In this document: positions 14,932-22,090 of the stretch, one piece after another | Layout: the number at the start of each line of letters is the position of its first letter | How positions within the stretch are numbered: the stretch's first letter is position 1 | Virus record (IMG/VR): IMGVR_UViG_3300011114_000353 | Location: 1 to 26,797 of that record | Strand: one strand, 5' to 3' | From: a virus | Length of the DNA stretch: 26,797 nucleotides | The notes under the pieces: model-generated | The model's input: the letters and a program-made list of their open reading frames with translations, nothing else | Told to the model about the DNA's origin: nothing | The model's database searches: none | Made by a program: the position numbers and the translations under genes

Positions 14932-16845
14932 GTGATCTGGCTTGATTTTGAGACACGATCACGCTGCGACTTACCTAGTCGTGGCGTTTATAATTACGTG
15001 CAGGATGCCAGCACCGAGGTGCTGTGCATGTCCTACGCCGTTGACGATGGCGAGGTGGCTACTTGGTTGCCGGGTATGCCGTTCCCCGACATTGCTGGCC
15101 ATCAAATCATGGCCCACAACGCCGCTTTCGAGCGGCTTGTCTTTTGGTACGTCCTCTGCCCGGACGTAGGTGTGCCTGAACCGAAGCTGGCGCAGTTCTA
15201 CTGCACCGCCGCGCAGGCCCGCGCTAACTGCCTGCCCGGCAGTCTGGAGGACGTAGGCCGCGCCGTGTCGAGCAAGATGAAGAAAGACCACCGTGGTTCA
15301 GCATTGATACGGCTGCTGTCTGTCCCGCGCAAGGACGGCACCTTCAACGACGACCCGACACTGATGGCCGAATTTTTTGCCTATTGCGAACAGGACGTGC
15401 GCGCCATGCGCGAGATCAGTAAGGCCATGCGCCCGCTGTCCGACGACGAACTGGCCGACTACCATGCAAATGAAAAAATTAACGACCGTGGCGTGCTGGT
15501 GGACACTGACCTGTGCCGGGCCGCGATAGGCTACGCCGAGGCCGAGCTAATCGAGATACAAGAGATCGTGCGCGAGGTGTCGAAGGGCGAGCTTGCCAGC
15601 GTGCGGTCGCCCCGAATGCGACAGTGGGTGCAGGATAGGGTAGGCCCCGAGGCCGTGAAGCTGATGTGGACAGGCGAGAAGTACAGCATCGACAAGACCG
15701 TGCGCGCCAACCTGCTGACACTTGGCCCCGACGAGGTGCCCGCTGACGTTGCCGAGGTTATCCAGTGCGCCGATGACCTGTGGGCGTCGAGTGTGGCTAA
15801 GTTCAAGCGCCTGGCTGACCTGGCCGACGTGGAGGACAACCGGGTGCGCGGCGCGTTCGTGTTCGCTGGTGGCTCGGCTACTGGTAGGGCAGCCAGCTAC
15901 GGCGCGCAGGTGCATAACTTCACCCGCAAGACCGCCCGCGACCCCGCCGCCGTGCGGCAGGCGATGGTGCGGGGGCATCAAATTGTGCCATCATATGGCA
16001 AGCGCGTCACCGACGTTCTAAAGGGGATGCTACGCCCCGCGCTTGTCCCGGCGCCGGGTAAGGTGTTCGTCGTGGCGGACTGGTCGAGCATCGAGGGCCG
16101 CGTCAATCCGTGGCTGTCCAACTGCCTTGCAGGGGAAACCAAGCTCGACGTGTTCCGCTCGGGCCGTGACCCGTACAAGGTCAACGCGATGGCGCTCTTT
16201 GGTGTGGCTTACGATGACGTGACGGGTGACCAGCGTCAGGTCGGCAAGGTGCAGGAACTCGCGCTGGGCTTTCTCGGTGGCCCCGGTTCGTTCGAGACTT
16301 TTGGGCGTGTCTACGGTGTGCAGGTCGAGAACGTCCCACGCGCTATACGTGTGTGGCGCAGCGCCAACCCCTGGGCGACGTGGCATGGGCAGGCGCTTGA
16401 AAACGCCTACACGTTCGCCATGCGAAACGTCGGGCGCGAGTTCCCCGCTGGCCGAGTAGTCTATATGTTCGACGGTCAGCACCTATGGTATGCGTTACCG
16501 TCAGGCCGGGTGCTGTGCTATCCCTACGCCAAACTAGAGGCCGATGGAGTATCCTATCTCAAAGCGTCGTGGAAGCCCGCCGCCGATGCGACCGAGTGGC
16601 CGCGCGCCCGTCTGTGGCGTGGCCTTGCCGTTGAGAATGTAACCCAAGCCGTTGCTAACGACATACTGCGCCATGCGCTGCGCCGGCTTGAGGACGTGGT
16701 GTTGCATGTACATGACGAGGTGGTGGTGGAGTGTGCGGATGACCGTGCTGCCGAGGTCGAGCGCGTAATGTGCGAGCCGCCGGATTGGGCGGTGGGGCTG
16801 CCGTTGGCAGCAGAGGTAAAGATTATGAAAAAATACGGGAAATAA
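14932..16845 (+). CDS. Family A DNA polymerase with 3'-5' exonuclease domain
   Basis: 637 aa from GTG 14932, preceded by AAGGGG. The exonuclease domain comes first: LDFET (D5, E7), AHNAAFE (61-67) and YCEQD (D155). The polymerase domain has motif A VADWSSIEGR (D383), motif B RQVGKVQELALGFLGG (R435, K439) and motif C LHVHDEVVVE (D595, E596). It therefore should both copy and proofread phage DNA. It lacks a 5'-nuclease domain, as is usual for phage PolA enzymes. Motif A has DWSSIE where cellular enzymes have DYSQIE, common in this phage group. It is followed by a hairpin and then the primase-helicase, so the two replisome enzymes are adjacent. Confidence 0.9.
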   Translation: MIWLDFETRSRCDLPSRGVYNYVQDASTEVLCMSYAVDDGEVATWLPGMPFPDIAGHQIMAHNAAFERLVFWYVLCPDVGVPEPKLAQFYCTAAQARANCLPGSLEDVGRAVSSKMKKDHRGSALIRLLSVPRKDGTFNDDPTLMAEFFAYCEQDVRAMREISKAMRPLSDDELADYHANEKINDRGVLVDTDLCRAAIGYAEAELIEIQEIVREVSKGELASVRSPRMRQWVQDRVGPEAVKLMWTGEKYSIDKTVRANLLTLGPDEVPADVAEVIQCADDLWASSVAKFKRLADLADVEDNRVRGAFVFAGGSATGRAASYGAQVHNFTRKTARDPAAVRQAMVRGHQIVPSYGKRVTDVLKGMLRPALVPAPGKVFVVADWSSIEGRVNPWLSNCLAGETKLDVFRSGRDPYKVNAMALFGVAYDDVTGDQRQVGKVQELALGFLGGPGSFETFGRVYGVQVENVPRAIRVWRSANPWATWHGQALENAYTFAMRNVGREFPAGRVVYMFDGQHLWYALPSGRVLCYPYAKLEADGVSYLKASWKPAADATEWPRARLWRGLAVENVTQAVANDILRHALRRLEDVVLHVHDEVVVECADDRAAEVERVMCEPPDWAVGLPLAAEVKIMKKYGK

Positions 16846-16851
16846 AAACGA

Positions 16852-16873
16852 CCCACGGGGGAGAAACCGTGGG
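16852..16873 (+). other. Hairpin between polymerase and primase-helicase genes
   Basis: CCCACGG (16852-16858), an 8-base loop and CCGTGGG (16867-16873) form a perfect 7-bp GC-rich stem. It has no following U-run, so it is not a standard terminator. It lies in the 62-base gap, 7 bases after the polymerase stop and before the primase Shine-Dalgarno. It could attenuate or protect mRNA and so set primase levels relative to polymerase. Confidence 0.55.
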
Positions 16874-16907
16874 CCGCCAAAGTCAACCTAAACAGGAGCA
16901 TCATAGC

Positions 16908-19154
16908 ATGGATTTTATTGAGTTCGTTACAAGCCTTGCCCCCGAGGGCGAGACTGTTCTTTTTGTACAACAAAAAACAAAAGCGTGGATCCCGCAACTG
17001 CCGGGTATGCCCCGCGCCGAGGGCAAGGCGTGGTATGTCAGCAGCGGTTCGTTCATTCTTGACCGCATGACCGATGGCCTGTCGGCCAGCACCAGCAACT
17101 GCACTCACGTCACGTTCATCGCCGTGGACGATGTAGGCACCAAGAGCAAGGTGCCGCCGCTGCCCCCGACATGGATTATCGAGACATCACCCGGCAACTA
17201 CCAATGGGCCTGGGTGCTGAGTGAGCAGGTGCCGGTGGCCGTGGCTGGCGCTGCCGAGCGCGCCTTTGCCGAGGCTGGTTACACCGACGGGGGCGCCATT
17301 AACGCGGTTCGCAACTGGCGTATACCCGGTTCGGTCAACATCAAGCCGGGCCGCAACCGCTTCGTGTCTGTCCTGACCGAGTTCCACCCCGAGCGCGAGT
17401 TCACGCTTGAGCAGATATGCGCCGCCTTGGGCGTGACGCCCGCCGAGGCCGACACCGCCACCGCGCGCCGTGTGGCGCTCGACGACGACGGCACCGACGA
17501 CGTGCTGGCGTGGTTGTCCGAGGCAGGGCACCTGACCGCGCAGGGCAACGCCGCTGGCTGGTGGGGCGTGGTCTGTCCCAACAGCGAGGCCCACACCACT
17601 GGCGAGATTGAAGGCCGCTACATGCCGGTCAACCGCGCCTACACCTGTCTCCACGCCCACTGCGCCGAGTGGAACAGCGCCCGCTTTCTGGCTTGGGTGG
17701 CCGAGCAGGGGGGCCCGGCGCACGCTATGGGCCTGCGCGAGGAGTTGCTCGCCGCCGTGATGGCCACCACGTTGGCCAAGCTAACGCCGGGCGACATGTT
17801 TGGCAAGGATTCCGACGCAACCGCCGCCATTGCCTTAGTCGAGCGCCGCGAACTGGGCCGGGTCGAGAAGGCCGGGTGGTATGAGCGGTTCGCCTACATC
17901 CAAGACGACGAGTCGTACTTCGACCTGACCGACCGCCGCGAGGTGAGTCGTTCGACGTTTAACGCGCTGTACAGGCATATCAGTTGCAAGTCGATACACA
18001 ACGAGCGCAAGGTCGAGGCATCGGTTTGCTTCGACGAGAACAGGCAAGACAAGGGCGCGCCCGCATTGGTCGGCATCACCTACGCCGCCGGCGAGACTGT
18101 CCTTTGCCACCGTGACGGTGACGTGTACGGCAACCGATGGCGTGACGCCCGCCAGCCCGCCGGGGCCGGTGACGTGGCGCCGTGGCTCGCCCACTGCGCC
18201 GCCTTGATACCTATTGAAACCGAGCGCGAGCATATTTTCGACGTGATGGCGCACAAGTATCAGCACCCGAATACCAAGATCAACCACGCCGTGCTGCACG
18301 GCGGTGACGAGGGTTGCGGCAAGGATACCCTGTGGGCGCCGATGCTGTGGGCCGTTTGTGGGCCGTCGCTCCGCAACCGTGGCATCCTCGACAACGACAC
18401 CCTTGGCTCGCAGTGGGGCTACCAGCTTGAGGCCGAGATTATTATTTTGAACGAACTGAAGGAACCCGACGCCCGCGAGCGCCGGGCCCTGGCCAACAAG
18501 TTGAAGCCGATCATCGCCGCGCCGCCCGACATGATACCGATCAATCGCAAGGGGCTGCACCCGTATCAGATGGTCAACCGCTGTTTCGTGCTGGCGTTCA
18601 GCAACGACCCGGTGCCGATTAGCTTGGCTACGCAAGACCGCCGCTGGTTTTGCGTGTGGTCAGCCGCGCCCAGGATGCACCCGCCCACCGCCGCCCGCTT
18701 GTGGGCATGGTATCGGGCTGGTGGCTTCGCCGCCGTGACGGGCTGGCTCGCCCGCCGGGATGTGACCGCGTTCAACCCCGCAGCCGCGCCCGCCATGACC
18801 GAGTTCAAGACCAACCTAATCGAGCATGGGATGAGCATGGCCGAGTCGTACCTTGTCGAAATGCTACGCACCCGCCAGGGTGATTTTGCCTTGGGCGTGA
18901 TCGGCTCGCCGTTCCACCTGCTTTGCGACCGCCTCACGGGTAGCGCGCCCGGTGGCGTCCGTGTGCCACAGCAGGCATTGCTACACGCGCTTAAAGAAGC
19001 CGGCTGGCAAGACATGGGTCGCCTTGGCGCCGTGGGCCTGGGCACCAAAAAGCACGTTTTCGCCGCGCCGGACATGATGCACTTAAACAAGTCAGAGCTT
19101 AGGCGCATGGTCGAAACCGCGCCGCCGGCAGTGTCCGTCCGGCTGGTGAAATGA
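16908..19154 (+). CDS. Primase-helicase (RepB-like primase plus SF3/VirE-like ATPase)
   Basis: 748 aa from ATG 16908 with AGGAG upstream; the frame is open further left, within the polymerase gene, but that part lacks a ribosome site. The N-terminal domain has archaeo-eukaryotic primase-like signatures: HVTFIAVDD (D74, D75) and RNWRIPGSVNIKPGR (135-149). A zinc-binding pattern follows (C223, H229, C247, C252 and nearby His). The C-terminal half is a DUF5906/VirE-type ATPase: Walker A GGDEGCGKDT (465-474), Walker B IIILNE (511-516) and sensor FSND (564-567), then DRRWF. It should make primers and unwind DNA at forks, and is the likely initiator partner of the polymerase. It is the last gene before the terminator. 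Confidence 0.85.
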   Translation: MDFIEFVTSLAPEGETVLFVQQKTKAWIPQLPGMPRAEGKAWYVSSGSFILDRMTDGLSASTSNCTHVTFIAVDDVGTKSKVPPLPPTWIIETSPGNYQWAWVLSEQVPVAVAGAAERAFAEAGYTDGGAINAVRNWRIPGSVNIKPGRNRFVSVLTEFHPEREFTLEQICAALGVTPAEADTATARRVALDDDGTDDVLAWLSEAGHLTAQGNAAGWWGVVCPNSEAHTTGEIEGRYMPVNRAYTCLHAHCAEWNSARFLAWVAEQGGPAHAMGLREELLAAVMATTLAKLTPGDMFGKDSDATAAIALVERRELGRVEKAGWYERFAYIQDDESYFDLTDRREVSRSTFNALYRHISCKSIHNERKVEASVCFDENRQDKGAPALVGITYAAGETVLCHRDGDVYGNRWRDARQPAGAGDVAPWLAHCAALIPIETEREHIFDVMAHKYQHPNTKINHAVLHGGDEGCGKDTLWAPMLWAVCGPSLRNRGILDNDTLGSQWGYQLEAEIIILNELKEPDARERRALANKLKPIIAAPPDMIPINRKGLHPYQMVNRCFVLAFSNDPVPISLATQDRRWFCVWSAAPRMHPPTAARLWAWYRAGGFAAVTGWLARRDVTAFNPAAAPAMTEFKTNLIEHGMSMAESYLVEMLRTRQGDFALGVIGSPFHLLCDRLTGSAPGGVRVPQQALLHALKEAGWQDMGRLGAVGLGTKKHVFAAPDMMHLNKSELRRMVETAPPAVSVRLVK

Positions 19155-19155
19155 G

Positions 19156-19180
19156 AAACGGCCCTTTCGGGCCGTTTTTT
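19156..19180 (+). terminator. Rho-independent terminator of replication operon
   Basis: AAACGGCCC, loop TTTC and GGGCCGTTT form a nine-base-pair stem followed by further T residues, one base after the primase-helicase stop. It is the clearest intrinsic terminator in the window and faces the converging leftward operon; on the minus strand the T-run is weak. Confidence 0.9.
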
Positions 19181-19238
19181 ACAAGTCGAACAGGATAGCG
19201 AGCAGGATTAGAATCAGGAACACGCCGAGCGCGATCAT
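19179..19238 (-). CDS. 19-aa membrane peptide
   Basis: ATG 19238 overlaps the stop of the clamp-like gene (ATGA) and the frame ends at TAA in the terminator's T-run. The product is almost entirely hydrophobic (Ile/Leu/Val/Ala) and ends in Asp-Leu, enough for one membrane helix. Its size is at the limit of what can be called, but the same ATGA junction is used throughout these operons and two other tiny membrane peptides are present. Function unknown. Confidence 0.4.
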   Translation of the reverse strand: MIALGVFLILILLAILFDL

Positions 19239-19819
19239 TCGCGCGCCCAGGCGCAATCAGCCACGGCTAAGGCGCTCGAACGCATCGGCATGACCACGCC
19301 CACCACGTCCGCAGTCAGATAGACCAGGCCGCTACCGTCGCCGCCAGGGAGCAGGTCGAACAGCCCCTTTTCGGAACCTAAGTCCTCCGCCGCCCGCTTG
19401 AACCGCACCAGCAAGTCAGGATCGAAGAACGACGGCTTGCCGTCCGGCGCCGCCGGTATCACTTTGCGATACATGGGGAACGTGCCCGCCACCGGCACGA
19501 ACACCAGCGCCTCGCCGGTGGCGCGCGTCAGCCGGCACTCACGCTCGCCGGGTATCAGGATAATCGGCAGGTTTTTGTTGCCCTTCCAGGCCAGCGCCGC
19601 CTTGACCACGTCCACCGGGATAATGCCCGTCCAGGTGTCCGTGTCCGGCTCGCCCGCCGCCCGCACCACCAGCAGCGCGTGGCCATCTGTGGCAACCAGG
19701 CGCACGCCCGCCGGCGACGCCTCGACCAGTACGCCGTGCAGCGTGAGCCGCTGGTCTTTCGGATCTGTGGCCGCGAACCGCGCCGCCGCCTTCAATTTGT
19801 TGCGGTCGAGCAGGATCAT
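19235..19819 (-). CDS. Short sliding-clamp-like (DNA polymerase III beta-like) protein
   Basis: 194 aa. It carries the hallmarks of beta clamps: LTLHGVLVEASPAGVRLVATDGHALL (25-50), matching the 'gvlle...latDGhrLa' strand pair; TFPMYRKVIP (113-122), matching 'FPdyrrviP'; and VVMPMR (175-180), matching the conserved C-terminal 'mPmr'. Cellular clamps have about 370 residues in three domains. This one is half that length, so it may build a ring from more subunits or be a clamp mimic. Clamps hold polymerases on DNA; no clamp loader is seen in the window. It might recruit the host loader or interfere with the host clamp. ATGA junctions on both sides. Similarity is by eye. Confidence 0.6.
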   Translation of the reverse strand: MILLDRNKLKAAARFAATDPKDQRLTLHGVLVEASPAGVRLVATDGHALLVVRAAGEPDTDTWTGIIPVDVVKAALAWKGNKNLPIILIPGERECRLTRATGEALVFVPVAGTFPMYRKVIPAAPDGKPSFFDPDLLVRFKRAAEDLGSEKGLFDLLPGGDGSGLVYLTADVVGVVMPMRSSALAVADCAWARE

Positions 19820-20154
19820 GGTTGCACCTGCTTAATCGTGGCGTTGAACTTCTCACTGCCGATACGCTCACATAGCGCCTCGAGCTGGGCCATCGCCGCC
19901 GCCCGCGCCTGCTTGCTGTTTAGGCCCTTGCTGGAGCAAGGTAACCCCTTGACCGTGCCCGTAACCCGGCACACCTTTGCGCCGATTACCGGGTGAGATA
20001 CCGCCCACTCACGATACGCCGCCGGCGCCGCGCCCGCCTCACGGTGCAGGGTGAGCCGGTGCGTGGTGGCGCCGCAAATAAAAATAATGGGCGTATAGGG
20101 TACTGGCGAGCCGAAAGGCTGCCCCTTGCTGTCGTGCATTGTGTACGTGTGCAT
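19816..20154 (-). CDS. Basic protein, unknown function
   Basis: 112 aa with AGAGGACA upstream of ATG 20154. It begins MHTYTMHDSKGQPFG, has a beta-rich middle (PIIFICGATTHRLTLHRE) and a helical C-terminus (SKQARAAAMAQLEALCERI). Three cysteines are present but not in a zinc pattern. It is the first gene of a sub-cluster with the clamp-like protein (ATGA overlap), so may be its partner. No named family recognised. Confidence 0.6.
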   Translation of the reverse strand: MHTYTMHDSKGQPFGSPVPYTPIIFICGATTHRLTLHREAGAAPAAYREWAVSHPVIGAKVCRVTGTVKGLPCSSKGLNSKQARAAAMAQLEALCERIGSEKFNATIKQVQP

Positions 20155-20199
20155 AGTGTAGTGTCCTCTAGTTTATTAATGACAGGCAAGCGCCCGCCC

Positions 20200-20227
20200 G
20201 GTGGCGCCCGGGTTACCAGGCGCCGCC
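20200..20227 (-). other. GC-rich hairpin in gap between leftward genes
   Basis: GGTGGCGCC (20200-20208) pairs with GGCGCCGCC (20219-20227) with one G-T type mismatch, across a 10-base loop. It lies 9 bases after the stop of the 68-aa gene and before the leader of the 112-aa gene. It has no U-run, so it may partly terminate, stabilise or regulate the mRNA rather than end it. Confidence 0.5.
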
Positions 20228-20236
20228 AGCCGGGTA

Positions 20237-20443
20237 CTAATCTTCGAGCGCCGCTGTGGCGCGCTCGTGCCAGCTCACGTGCGTGTCGGTTTTATCCTGG
20301 TCAATCAAATCAACCGCATCGCGTATGATATTGCGTAACTCGCAAGCCTGATTTTCCAGATCGATCACTTGCGCCAGCGCCGCCGCCAGGGCGGTATTGC
20401 CGCTGGCGTACGCCGCGCGTTCCTGTTCTTCGACTGTTAACAT
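20237..20443 (-). CDS. Small acidic helical protein, unknown function
   Basis: 68 aa, ATG 20443 two bases after the stop of the HTH-like gene, with GGGGAAT as a possible ribosome site. Long helix (EEQERAAYASGNTALAAALAQVIDLE) followed by NIIRDAVDLIDQDKTD and an acidic end. No known motif; may form a helical dimer. Confidence 0.55.
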   Translation of the reverse strand: MLTVEEQERAAYASGNTALAAALAQVIDLENQACELRNIIRDAVDLIDQDKTDTHVSWHERATAALED

Positions 20444-20445
20444 GA

Positions 20446-20562
20446 CTATTCCCCCAGCAATAGTTTTTTGAGCGCGCTAACAGTGCGCCCACTGCGCGCG
20501 GCTAACTCCGCCAGCGTAATATTGGTGCTATCGAATAACGCAATTATTTCCTGATCGGTCAT
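20446..20562 (-). CDS. 38-aa helix-turn-helix-like protein
   Basis: ATG 20562 with AAGGGG eight bases upstream. The product (TDQEIIALFDSTNI, then TLAELAARSGRTVSALKKLLL) has the spacing of a helix-turn-helix: first helix LAELAARSG, a turn, and recognition helix TVSALKKLL. I recognise similar 38-45-aa proteins in phage early regions. It could be a minimal DNA-binding regulator that works as a dimer, or an inhibitor of a host factor. The small size lowers certainty. Confidence 0.55.
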   Translation of the reverse strand: MTDQEIIALFDSTNITLAELAARSGRTVSALKKLLLGE

Positions 20563-20574
20563 AATGTGAACCCC

Positions 20575-20655
20575 TTAAATTGATATTAACAGTGCTGCGA
20601 TAATGAGCGCGCCGCATAGCGCGCCCATGGCCAGCCATGCGATGGTATCGTTCAT
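20575..20655 (-). CDS. 26-aa single-pass membrane peptide
   Basis: ATG 20655 overlaps the preceding stop (ATGA) and TAA directly precedes the AAGGGG of the HTH-like gene. One hydrophobic helix (WLAMGALCGALIIAALLISI) follows a polar MNDT start. Function unknown; the tight fit between two genes argues it is translated. Confidence 0.5.
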   Translation of the reverse strand: MNDTIAWLAMGALCGALIIAALLISI

Positions 20656-20918
20656 TCGCAGGCAACCAGGTAGGCGCTCATGCGGTTATACAAGTCGCGC
20701 TTTGTAACGTGGCCGCAACTAAACACGTCGCGCACGCCGCCGCTCTCGTTCATGGTTTGGTGTAAGCACACGCCGCCGTACGCGCCGCTCAAGTGATAAT
20801 TGCCTTTTTGCCCTATCAGTTTATCGTTGACGTTCTCGTAGGGCTTTGCCGGTGTTTTTTTCGCGTTATTGATGCGCGCGCACATGAATTCCAATTGTTT
20901 TTGTGTTGTCCGTTCCAT
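20652..20918 (-). CDS. Conserved small phage protein, unknown function
   Basis: 88 aa with AGAGGACA upstream of ATG 20918. The basic helical N-terminus (RTTQKQLEFMCARINNA) is followed by GNYHLSGAYGGVCLHQTMN, GGVRDVFSCGHVTKRDLYNRM and a helical end. I recognise the YHLSGAYGG...GH...R.LY pattern from other phage hypothetical proteins. Cys and His residues could bind metal, but no clear site is formed. ATGA overlap with the next gene. Confidence 0.65.
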   Translation of the reverse strand: MERTTQKQLEFMCARINNAKKTPAKPYENVNDKLIGQKGNYHLSGAYGGVCLHQTMNESGGVRDVFSCGHVTKRDLYNRMSAYLVACE

Positions 20919-20959
20919 TTTATTGTCCTCTAATGTAGGTTATAGGCCAGTGTTGACCC

Positions 20960-20987
20960 GATAGCACACTGTCGCCAGTGTGCTATC
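20960..20987 (-). other. Perfect 12-bp hairpin after the 161-aa gene
   Basis: GATAGCACACTG, loop TCGC (plus strand) and CAGTGTGCTATC form an uninterrupted stem 3 bases downstream of the leftward TAG stop. No U-run follows on the minus strand. It may stop transcription in part, stabilise the upstream mRNA or bind a protein. Its half-site TAGCACA also occurs in the divergent promoter inverted repeat at 12777-12801. Confidence 0.65.
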
Positions 20988-20990
20988 AGA

Positions 20991-21476
20991 CTACGCTGCG
21001 ACCGCTACCGGATTAGCCCAATCGGCTACCGTTTGCTCGGCAGCGTCACCGTACCACACAATATCGCCACCAGTGGCGCCAATGTAGCGACCTTTCGCAT
21101 TACGGAAAAACACAGTTTTAGCGCCTAATGCTTTAGCTACTCTGTTAAGCCATTGGCCGTATGATTTTGTTTCGCCGTCCAGGCTTTGGATTTTAGCGAG
21201 CTTGCGATCAATAGGCGCAAGTGTCGCCAGCGCTTTTTTGGCCAGTGCTAAATCAATGCGATCATGGCATTCGATTGTCACTGCCATGCCGTACATGCCA
21301 GACCAGTGATAGCCGCGATTCGCTTGCGAGTGTAGGCGCACGTCGTGGAGCGGGTGATCGTAGCGGTCAACGGGTTCAGGTTGGCCGCTGGCGTTTAGCT
21401 CAGGCTTGCAAGCGTATGCCTTGATGTGGGCAAAATCACCGTCGAATTCAGTATAGATACAGAGTGCGGTTTCCAT
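20991..21476 (-). CDS. Early-region protein, unknown function
   Basis: 161 aa with AGGAGAG about 7 bases before ATG 21476. It has an N-terminal alpha/beta part (ALCIYTEFDGDFAHIKAYA), a His-rich middle (RYDHPLHDVRLHSQANRGYHW), a helical part (DLALAKKALATLAPIDRKLAK) and a C-terminal domain with WLNRVAKALGAKTVFFRN. No known catalytic signature; no signal or membrane segment. The long gaps on both sides contain hairpins, so it may be expressed at its own level. Confidence 0.55.
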   Translation of the reverse strand: METALCIYTEFDGDFAHIKAYACKPELNASGQPEPVDRYDHPLHDVRLHSQANRGYHWSGMYGMAVTIECHDRIDLALAKKALATLAPIDRKLAKIQSLDGETKSYGQWLNRVAKALGAKTVFFRNAKGRYIGATGGDIVWYGDAAEQTVADWANPVAVAA

Positions 21477-21501
21477 AATTTACTCTCCTGAAGTGTATAA
21501 A

Positions 21502-21523
21502 CATGCGCGCGGCTGCGTGCATG
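21502..21523 (-). other. Hairpin between first two leftward early genes
   Basis: CATGCGCGC, loop GGCT, GCGTGCATG: a nine-position stem with one mismatch, located 8 bases after the stop of the 97-aa gene and just before the Shine-Dalgarno of the 161-aa gene. No U-run; a processing, stability or regulatory role is possible. Confidence 0.45.
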
Positions 21524-21531
21524 GGTGCTGC

Positions 21532-21825
21532 TTAGTCTTTTGAAACGATCGCGTCGCGCAGCTCGCGGACGATGGCGCTAAAAATATAAGCGCCAGTATA
21601 GTTGCCGTAATCGTAATTGTGTTGAGTTTGTTGGCGCAAATCGCGTACGCGCGCGCCGGGGGTTAACGCAATAAAACCATCAATTCCACGATCATAATCA
21701 ACAAACACAATGCCGTAGCGCCTTTTTTCGTATTCATCCATTGCGTCAACAATGGTGGCCGATATGCGCTGGCCGTGCTCAGTGTAGTGCGCGCCAGTAT
21801 TCCAAACTGCTATTTTCTCGCTCAT
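21532..21825 (-). CDS. First gene of leftward early operon, unknown function
   Basis: 97 aa from ATG 21825, chosen because AGGAGAG lies 6 bases upstream and the promoter is just beyond; the frame is open for 50 more codons leftward of the promoter but without a ribosome site. The N-terminus AVWNTGAHYTEHGQRISATIV precedes DEYEKRRYGIVFVDYDRGIDGFI and a tyrosine-rich HNYDYGNYTGAYIF segment, ending in a helix. No family recognised. Promoter-proximal early genes of this size often target host processes; nothing here identifies one. Confidence 0.6.
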   Translation of the reverse strand: MSEKIAVWNTGAHYTEHGQRISATIVDAMDEYEKRRYGIVFVDYDRGIDGFIALTPGARVRDLRQQTQHNYDYGNYTGAYIFSAIVRELRDAIVSKD

Positions 21826-21868
21826 GCTGTCTCTCCTGGTGGGTTGTGTTTCGCTTTGCTGCGCGCCC

Positions 21869-21896
21869 ACTATATCACGGATTTTCGAAAATGCAA
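21869..21896 (-). promoter_or_regulatory. Leftward early promoter with internal palindrome
   Basis: On the minus strand TTGCAT (21896-21891) is followed by 16 bases and TATAGT (21874-21869), a fair sigma70 promoter upstream of the 97-aa gene. A perfect 12-bp palindrome ATTTTCGAAAAT (21881-21892) fills most of the spacer and overlaps the -35, where a bound repressor would block RNA polymerase. Confidence 0.55.
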
Positions 21897-22090
21897 GTCT
21901 TTTCTTTACGCATGGCAATATTACCCACGATTGGCAATTTGACATTTGCGCATCGTCATAAGGGAAACATGGCAAATTGGCTATATTGTCATTCTAGTAA
22001 TCACTTCAAAATTGTAGATGTTGTATAGTCCACACTGTAGTTGTGGGGCGGCTGCGACTTTCCGGCGGTGACAATACCGCCTAGAATGCC

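Noticed and set aside
16770-16907. N-terminal extension of the primase-helicase into the polymerase gene
   Set aside because: The extension reads through the polymerase 3' end and the hairpin. ATG 16908 has a good AGGAG and begins a natural domain start.
17835-18635. 266-aa open frame antisense to the primase-helicase gene
   Set aside because: The plus-strand gene has clear catalytic motifs. The antisense frame arises from GC-rich third positions and shows no motif, ribosome site or protein-like pattern.
21826-21975. 50-residue N-terminal extension of the first leftward early gene
   Set aside because: It would run through the promoter and palindrome and lacks a ribosome site; ATG 21825 has AGGAGAG at proper distance.
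21741-22028. 95-aa plus-strand frame over the early promoter
   Set aside because: It overlaps the start and promoter of the leftward early gene and has no Shine-Dalgarno or motif.
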